Assembly (NCBI GenBank): GCA_036435485.1
Contig: CM071598.1
Coordinates: 144,440,148 to 144,504,147 of the forward strand
DNA length: 64,000 nucleotides
Source: Saposhnikovia divaricata
Lineage: Eukaryota > Streptophyta > Magnoliopsida > Apiales > Apiaceae
Reading direction: 5' to 3'
Shown here: piece by piece, positions 56,854-64,000 of the stretch
Layout: the number at the start of each line of letters is the position of its first letter
Numbering within the stretch: position 1 is the stretch's first letter
Program-made: the position numbers and the translations under genes
Notes under the pieces: generated by a model
Database searches by the model: none
What the model saw: the letters and a program-made list of their open reading frames with translations, nothing else
Told to the model about the DNA's origin: nothing

Positions 56854-57763
56854 GCGAGTGACTTCTCCGATCCAAAGGCGTTTGAGAGACAGCACGACGA
56901 GGCGATCCATGCCGCCGAGGATAGGGCGGTGGTTGATTCTGATGACTTGTTCAGGACCAGAGATCCCTATTATGAGCATCTGGGAGATGAGGATTCGGAG
57001 GAGGAGGACCCGGAGGAGGTCCCGATAGCCGAGGATACCGAGGTCGTTGAGTCTGAGGAGGAGGACCCGGAGGGGGTCCAGATAACTGAGGATACCGAGG
57101 TTATTAGTGAGGAGTTTGATGATGAGGATCCGGAGGAGATCCGAGAGATATCTGATGTTAGGGTTATGGAGGAGGACACCGACATGACTACTGAGCAGGT
57201 TATGGATGCAGTTTTAGAGCAGGCAGTGGATGAGGGTACTGAGGGAGATGTTGATGAGCCAGTTGATGATGCTATTGGGAGTTTAGGACTTCGTGTACCA
57301 CCACTCTCTACCGAGAGGGCCCCTACCCCACCACCCTTGCTTGTGAGCCCTGTTTCTGAGGAGTTTGAGGAGCTGACCCCTGAGCCGTAGCAGGTAGAGG
57401 TCGCACCTCCAGCAGAGCCATCTACCCTACCCCATATTCTGATAGAGGGGATACCAGTGTGTGTGCATAACTGGGTTCTGAGCAGACTTTTTACATATTT
57501 AACAATGGCTTAGGCCAGGTTAGTAGAGTCAGGGCGGAGCTCGCGGTTGAGAGAGTTGCTAGGTTGGGACGCCAGGGCGACGGGAGGCATGCTAGAGCTC
57601 GAGAGATGCATAGGGCAGTGACCCGTATTGAGCTGAGGGCCCGGATGAGGGTTCGAGGATTACCTACTGATGGAGAGGGCAGGGTATCCAGGATTGATGA
57701 TGAAGAGATCTTTCGCATTGCTATGATGAGGGTTAGGGCTTTGGGTTCCACTGGTGGCTGATT
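56854..57763 (+). pseudogene. acidic pre-gag ORF of element B
   Basis: Open from 56854 (SDFSDPKAFERQHDEAIHAA), where element A has an ATG and this copy has GCG. It is strongly acidic with internal repeats of the kind EEEDPEEVPIAEDTEVVE / EEEDPEGVQITEDTEV (57000-57140), then a Pro-rich stretch (APTPPPLLVSPVSEEFEE), a stop at about 57390 and a frame change near 57505. It closes with an Arg/Glu-rich helical part (VTRIELRARMRVRGL, DDEEIFRIAMMRVRALG). It lies between the primer site and gag, where simple Tekay elements have only leader. Function unknown. Confidence 0.6.
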
Positions 57764-58181
57764 TCAGAGACAGTGATGTAGTAGTCTAGTCTTCTAGTCA
57801 TGTACGGACATAGTAGTGCCAAATTTTGTGGGATAGTTTCATTGTATTTAGTTTCCCTTTTTATGACTAGATGGATAGATAGCATATTTCACTTTTGACT
57901 AGATGTTGGTAGGACAGTTGTACTCTTAAACTGTCGATGTGACTCAGATGATGTATCTTTCAGCACTATGTATATATTTGTTTCCTTTCAATCATTTCAG
58001 AACTGTTGTGACGCAATCACCAGTTTATTAGCTTATTCACTGCACGTACTTCTTGCGATTAAGTTGCCATGAGATATAGAACTGTGGGATCCTAACTCCA
58101 AATATGTATCGATTTTGCAAGGAGAAATCCTTTAAAGCAGGTAAATAAACCTAATGTGTAATTGTCCAAATTTTTAGTAAG
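57764..58181. other. spacer between pre-gag ORF and gag in element B
   Basis: About 420 bases, T-rich, no ORF. It ends TTTAGTAAG just before the gag ATG, and could hold an intron or internal leader. Confidence 0.45.
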
Positions 58182-59405
58182 ATGCCTCCACGAAGAATGG
58201 GAACTAGGGCTAACCCCCGTGAGTCTACCGATCGAGAAAGTCACAATCAACATAGGGAAGATCCCGAATATGATGAAGCGCAAGATGAGGATTATAATGA
58301 GCAAGAGGATTCCCAGGGATAGCAGATGAAACCTTTTTCACTGGAGAATTTGAAGAATAAGTAGAAAGGGAAGAAATTGAAGTTGAGCAAGAAGGGGAGA
58401 ACCAGGATAGGGACCCCATGGGTCAGTTTATGGATCTGCTTAGGCAAAATTTGAACTGTTACCCCCAACCACCCCAGGGAAACAACAGTACCGTGGCAAA
58501 CTCTTTCAGGGCCTTTAAGTCCCTTAAGCCCCCAAAATTCCAGGGATCAGCAGACCCAGTCGAGGCAAGAGCCTGGGTTAAGGAGATGGAAAAGTCATTT
58601 GAGATTCTAAGCATTGAGGAGGCGCAAAAGACTGTTTCTCCACTTACCTTCTGAAGGGAGAGGCTAATTATTGGTGGGAGGCCAAGAAAAACATGGAGAC
58701 AGATGATATAGTAACCTGGGAGAGCTTTAAGCAATTGTTTTTAGAGAAGTACTTCCCAAGGTTTATGAAAACTCAGATGGAGCTCAAGTTTTTAGAACTG
58801 AAGCAGAATAATTTATCAGTGGCTGATTATGAGGCCAAGTTTACCGAGCTGTCAAGGTTTTTGCCAGAGTTTATGGATACTGAAGAAAAGAAAGCTAATA
58901 GGTTTCAGCAAGGGTTGAAGCAATGGATTCAGAATCGTGTGGCAGTCTTAGAGATTACAGATTATGCCACCTTGGTACAGAAGGCAACCATTGTGGAAGC
59001 AGGGAGTGATCAGATGCAGAGGGAAAAAGAGAAAGGGGGATTAAAAAGGAAGCATGCAAGTATGGGCGGAGGTTCTACCGGAGGAAAACCCCCAAATAAG
59101 TTTAATCGAGGAGCAGTTTCCTTACCTGGAAAGAGCGTGGGATTCAAAAAAATCGGTGAGCGCAAGTGTGAGCTAGGGTGGCAAGCAATCAGGAGTGTCC
59201 CGTTCCCACCCTTCTTGACCTCCACTACCATTATGTGCTACTTGTGGGAAGAGGCATTCCGGTGTGTGTAACCTGAAACAGATAACCTGTTAAAAGTGTG
59301 GGCGAGCATGTCACTATGCTACCTCTTGCACCACAATCATCCCTAATAGCACCACTTGTTTCTAGTGTGGACGTCAAGGTCACATGAGGATGGATTGCCC
59401 AATGA
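58182..59405 (+). pseudogene. gag: Gypsy gag of element B
   Basis: Begins MPPRRMGTRANPRESTDRES, the usual start of Tekay-type gag. Core capsid motifs follow in shifted frames: FQGSADPVEARAWVKEMEKS (58541-58600), WESFKQLFLEKYFPRF and LELKQNNLSVADYEAKFTEL (58720-58860), with the zinc knuckle C-x2-C-GRQGH-MRMDC at 59367-59400, where the Gln before the second Cys is now TAG. Frameshifts occur near 58330, 58645 and 59150, and there is a stop at 58320. The particle protein cannot be made from this copy. Confidence 0.85.
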
Positions 59406-62400
59406 AGAAACCAGCAGCATCAGGGGCAAGCAAGGCTGCCTCCAATAAGCCACCAACTGCTAGAACTTGTAACATGTTCGTGCAGGATGCCGTGAGGGAC
59501 CCGGACGTGATAGAAGGTACCTTTTCTCCCAATTCAGTTAGTGCAAACGTCTTATTTGATTCTGGAGCAACTAAGTCTTTTATATCAAGGGATTTTGCGC
59601 GTAAATTGAAACTTAAGACCCAACCGCTAAGGGATTCCTTACAAGTAGAGATAGCCAACCAGGAAGTCATTCCAGTTAGTCAGATTCACCCCGATTGCGA
59701 ATTAGAAATAGGAGGACGATCTTTCTATGTTGATTTGATTCCTTTTAAACTAGGGGAGTTTGATGTCATTTTGGGAATGGATTGGTTGTCTCATAATAAC
59801 GCTTAGATAGATTGTAAAGGGAAAAAGGTTAAGTTAAAAACCCCAGGAAAGAAGGAAGTAGTGTTTAGAGGGATACGACAGACCCAAAACATTCTAACCA
59901 TGGCGCAAACCAAGAGATTGTTGCGAAAAGGGAACGAAACTTATTTAGCTTATGTTATAGATACCCAGAAAGAAACGCCCAAGATACAAGACATTCCGGT
60001 AGTTAATGAATTCGAAGACGTATTTCCGCAAGATCTTCCCGGATTACCACCTAATAGAGTGATTGAGTTTCCTATTGAGTTAGCCCTGGGGATGGCGCCA
60101 GTTTCGAAGGCCCCGTACCGACTATCCCCAGTGGAAATGAAAGAGCTAGCTACACAGTTACAAGAATTATTGGATAAGGGTATGATAAGACCCAGTATGT
60201 CGCCTTAGGGCGCACCAGTGTTGTTCGTTAAGAAGAAGGACAGGAGTATGAGGTTATGCATCGACTATCGAGAGTTGAACAACCTAACCATAAAGAATAA
60301 GTACACATTACCCAGAATAGATGACTTGTTTGACCATCTAAAGGGTGCTGAATACTTCTCTAAGATTGACCTGAGAACAGGATATCACCAACTGAAGATT
60401 AAACCCGAAGATATCCCAAAGACTACATTCCGTACCAGATATGGACATTATGAGTTCTTGGTGATGTCATTTGGATTGACCAATGCCCCAGCAGCTTTCA
60501 TGGATTTAATGAATAGAGTGTTCAAGGAGTATTTGGACCAGTTTGTGATAGTTTTCATCGATGATATTCTTATCTACTCAAAGACAGAGGCAGAACACGC
60601 CAAACATTTGAAGATAGCCTTAGAAATACTCAGGAAAGAACAGATGTATGCCAAATTTTCGAAGTGTGAGTTCTGGAAAAATGAGGTGCAATTCTTAGGG
60701 CACGTGATCAATAGAGAAGGAGTGTTGGTTGACCCCTCCAAGATAGAGGCAGTTTCAAACTGGGAACGGCCAACCACTCCAACAGAGGTAAGGAGTTTCA
60801 TCGGATTGGCAGGATATTATAAAAGATTTGTTCAAGATTTTACAAAAATCGCAGCCCCGTTAACTCGACTTACCCGTAAAACTGAGAAATTTGAATGGAC
60901 TGAAAAATGCGAGAAAAGTTTCCAAGAGCTAAAGAAGAGGTTGGTGACGGCCCCAGTATTGGCGTTGCCTGATGGAAAAGGAGATTTTGTGATTTACAGT
61001 GATGCTTCGCATAAAGGATTAGGAGGCGTGCTTATGCAGCACGGTAAGGTATTTGCGTATGCGTCAAGGCAGCTAAAGAAATATGATATTTGATATCCCA
61101 CTCATGATCTAGAATTAGCAGCAATAGTTTTCGTTTTAAAGATTTGGAGCACTACTTGTATGGAGAGAAGTGAGAGATTTACATGACCATAAGAGCCTCA
61201 AGTACATTTTCACTCAGAAAGAGCTTAATATGCGCCAAAGAAGCTGGCTGGAATTAATCAAGGATTATGATTGTGAGATTCGTTTATCACCCGGGTAAAG
61301 CCAATGTGGTGGCTGATGCCCTCAGTAGGAAAGAGAAACTCAAAATGATAACCTCAGAAGAAGAATTGGTGAGAGACCTCGAGAAGTTAGAAATTGAGGT
61401 CAAGGTACCAGGCGATGGTCAAGAAAGGTTATTGGAAATTCGAATCCAACCCCCATTGCTGGAAAAGATTAGACTATGTCAAGAACGGATAATGTAGGAA
61501 GAAGAGAACTCAACGGAAAAGATAATGATCGGAGAAGAAATTAACTGTGAAAGAGAAAAAGAAGGAATCATGAGGTACACGTACAAGATATGGATTCCAA
61601 ATGTGCAGGAGCTCAAGGACGAGATTTTATATGAGGGACACAACTCAAGATACTCAGTGCACCCCGGTAGTACCAAGATGTATAGAGATTTAAAAGAGTA
61701 CTACTGGTGGCCTAACATGAAAAAAGATGTAGCAGAGTGGGTAAGTAGATGCTTGACCTGCCAAAGAGTGAAAGCAGAGCACCAGAGACCCAGTGGACTT
61801 TTGCACCCCTTAGAGATTCCCGAATGGAAATGGGAACATATAGCCATGGATTTCGTAGTAGGTTTACCAAGGACCAAAGCTAATCATGACGCCATATGGG
61901 TAATTATAGACCGACTAACGAAGTCAGCTCACTTTCTCCCGATCAATGAAAGGTATACAGTCGATAGACTAGTAGATATCTACTTAAAAGAGATAGTGGC
62001 GTGACATGGAGTCCCAGTCGCCATAGTATCCGATCGAGATCCCAGATTTAACTCCAGGTTTTGGAGAAGCTTTCAAGAGTGTGAAAGAACCAGGCTAAAC
62101 ATGAGTACAACCTATCACCCCCAGACAGACGGGCAAAGTGAAAGGACCATCCAAACGCTAGAGGATATGTTGAGAGTCTATGCTATAGACTTTAAAGGAA
62201 ATTGGAATGATCACTTGCCATTGATTGAGTTCTCCTACAACAATAGTTTTCATTCAAGCATAGGAATGCCGCCTTACGATGCCCTTTATGGAAGGAAATG
62301 CCGATCTCCCTTGTATTGGGATGAAGTTGGAGAGCGAAAGATGCTCGGGCCCGAAGTGGTCCAACGGACTAAGGTTGCAGTGGATCTAATCAGAGGACGG

Positions 62401-62889
62401 CTGGTAATAGCCCAAGATCGACAAAAGAGATATGCCGACTTAGCTCGGAAAGTCAAGGAATATGAAGTTGGAGACCTAGTGTTTTTAAAGGTATCTCCCT
62501 GGAAAGGTTTAATGAGGTTTGGGAAGAAGGGAAAACTGAGTCCTAGATACATTGGACCCTTGGAGATCTTAAGACGTATCGGGGAACTAGCTTACGAAGT
62601 AGCATTACCCCAAAATCTACAACAAGTACACAATATGTTCCATGTTTCGATATTAAGGAAATATAATTCGGATGCCAAGCATATTGTGGAATACGAGCAC
62701 GTAGACATACAACCAGACCTAACCTATGTGGAACAACCTGTGGAAATCATAGACCGAAAAGAACAAGTGCTCCGAAACAAGGTCATCCAACTAGTCAGAG
62801 TTTTATGGCAGAACCATAACGTGGAAGAGTCAACTTGGGAATTGGAAAGCGCAATGCTAGAAAAATATCCCCATTTGTTTTCAAACTAA
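59406..62889 (+). pseudogene. pol: Gypsy pol of element B with chromodomain-like tail
   Basis: Protease (VLFDSGATKSFIS near 59550). Reverse transcriptase from about 59990 (EFPIELALGMAPVSKAPYR) through LCIDYRELNNLTIKNKY, with the active site FIDDILIYS at 60556. RNase H (VIYSDASHKGLGGVLMQHGK, 60990-61090). Integrase with HHCC zinc region (HPGSTKMYRDLKEYYWWP ... CLTCQRVKAEH, 61660-61780) and DDE core (MDFVVGLP, SDRDPRF, HPQTDGQSERT). The tail has GPLEILRRIGELAYEV and a chromodomain-like end (NHNVEESTWELESAMLEKYP). Stops at 59805, 60207, 61092, 61495 and 62003, and a frame change near 61140. Each stop is one transition away from the codon expected in the family. Confidence 0.92.
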
Positions 62890-62922
62890 TTCCGGGACGG
62901 AATCGTTTTAAGGAAGGGAGAC
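62890..62922 (+). other. polypurine tract of element B
   Basis: AAGGAAGGGAGAC directly before the 3' LTR, after the shared phrase TTCCGGGACGGAATC. Confidence 0.8.
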
Positions 62923-64000
62923 TTTAAGAACCCAGATTTTTGGTAGTAATTAAAACTTTTATTATGTAATGGAGTATAAGTGTAAACAGTGGTTTCAGTG
63001 AATGAAGATTTAACGAATTCTGATTCAATTGTTTATATGCCACGAACAATGCAATTGGTTGACAACTTAGATAAGAATAATCTATCTCCTTGATAAGTAC
63101 GATATGGTAAATCCCAAAGAAGAAGGTTATTCTCATGTCATCTAAATCGATATCTGTTATAAGTCCAGTGGTTCCGTAAAAGGGTTAAGGAACGCTCGGG
63201 AAAGCGCAAGGACATTTTTCTAATTATAAGAATTAAAGAGAGAATAAGTGATGAATAATGTTTTCGGTGGAAATTGGAATATTATTAGACGACGCTATAT
63301 AGGAGTATTCGGCACGGATTTCTGAGTTCGTATTAATGACCGATAGGTAATATAAGTGTATGTAAACGATATCGAATTCAGAAAAATAGCAATTTTATTT
63401 TCTCCAATATTTCCCTGGACACTGAAGGATTTATAGATTTATTAAAAAGATTTAAGGGATTTAAATTCAAGAATTATAAAGGAGGATTGAGAATGGTAGT
63501 GTAAATATTAAGACGGTTTTCGGTAAAACCCTAACTAGAAATGCTTGAGATATTCCCCCGAACGATCAATCAAATTGAGTAATAACTGGACAAAAGAGCA
63601 AGCAGGGGATCAAGATGCATGCATGTGCAAGTGGATAATATCAAGTAACTAAGCAATTACAAGAGTAACTAGCATGATTAGAAAGCCAACCAAGTACTTA
63701 GCTTCATTACCACTAAAACCAACACTTGTCCACTTAGAATGCATCATCCATGACCTAATCACTTTATTAAAGGTGCTTTATACAAGATATTATCTAGACA
63801 TATAAATAATACAAGATTAGATGAGAACAAAGCAAGAGCAAGCTGAGCAGACACTCCCCCCCCCCTTATACTTCATTCGGCCCAAGCCATAATTCCAAAA
63901 TCAAAATCCACCTTCCCACCATTGTTTGATCTCCAAAAGTTTATGATGAGTACTACATTTCATAATATAGCTATCCTAGAAATCTTAGCTTCAAATTCTA
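62923..64000 (+). repeat. 3' LTR of element B, cut by window end
   Basis: Aligns with 52676 onward. The first two bases are TT instead of TG, so this end could no longer be processed normally. The rest of the LTR and the TSD lie beyond the window. Confidence 0.92.

Larger units (their letters stand above)
52676..64000 (+). mobile_element. Gypsy chromovirus (Tekay/Del-like) element B, near full length
   Basis: A 5' LTR, primer site, pre-gag ORF, gag, pol ending in a chromodomain-like tail, polypurine tract and the first 1,078 bases of the 3' LTR before the window ends. Domain order protease-RT-RNase H-integrase is diagnostic for Gypsy. LTRs are about 93-95% alike by eye over the shared kilobase. 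AAGAT precedes it as the presumed TSD. Gag and pol carry about six in-frame stops and several frameshifts. Confidence 0.92.

Noticed and set aside
1..64000. tRNA, rRNA, riboswitch or bacterial system
   Set aside because: No cloverleaf or rRNA core motif was seen. The only tRNA-related sequences are 12-base primer-binding sites.

Overview
The window is plant nuclear DNA from a flowering plant, probably a eudicot. It is AT-rich and consists almost entirely of nested LTR retrotransposons, with initiator-methionine-tRNA primer sites, a Copia element of the Sirevirus type and chromovirus (Tekay/Del-like) Gypsy elements. The few host-derived fragments resemble plant nuclear genes with introns (MSH6, an organellar MnmE-type GTPase, a fatty acyl-CoA reductase). 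I cannot name the species. I see no rRNA, tRNA, CRISPR or prokaryotic features and no host gene that looks complete.

Layout. 1-2807: repeat-rich sequence with a TCGAAT motif array, a possible small inverted-repeat element, a CT-rich leader-like stretch and a short MSH6-like exon. 2808-15545: Gypsy element A, badly decayed inside. 15551-18513: a patchwork of short exon-like pieces of unrelated genes on both strands. 18520-19107: the terminus of a CACTA DNA transposon with palindromic subterminal repeats. 19108-38448: the 3' part of an old Copia element (O) holding a complete, younger Sirevirus (S, 19991-36760), which itself holds a Gypsy solo LTR (C). 38449-51269: a minus-strand Gypsy element (X) carrying a solo LTR (Y) that carries another solo LTR (D). 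51270-52675: a Gypsy LTR fragment (E). 52676-64000: Gypsy element B, inserted in E and running off the window.

The order of events can be read from target-site duplications (TSDs) and restored reading frames. C sits in S (TSD ctctg). S sits in O (TSD gctgc). D sits in Y (near-TSD aatat/aatgt). Y sits in the first ORF of X (TSD cataa). O adjoins X, X adjoins E, and B sits in E. S is the youngest autonomous element: its two 749-bp LTRs differ at only about 17 positions, counted by eye. Even so its pol and env-like frames are each broken.

The points most worth a second look are: (1) gene fragments next to a CACTA end, which suggest gene capture; (2) an antisense ORF in the Sirevirus with its own TATA box; (3) an acidic pre-gag ORF shared by the Gypsy families; (4) a Gypsy LTR family with non-canonical TA...CA ends; and (5) arrays of AATATTCATT palindromes inside every Tekay-like LTR. 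All coding calls rest on motif recognition by eye, with no database search.
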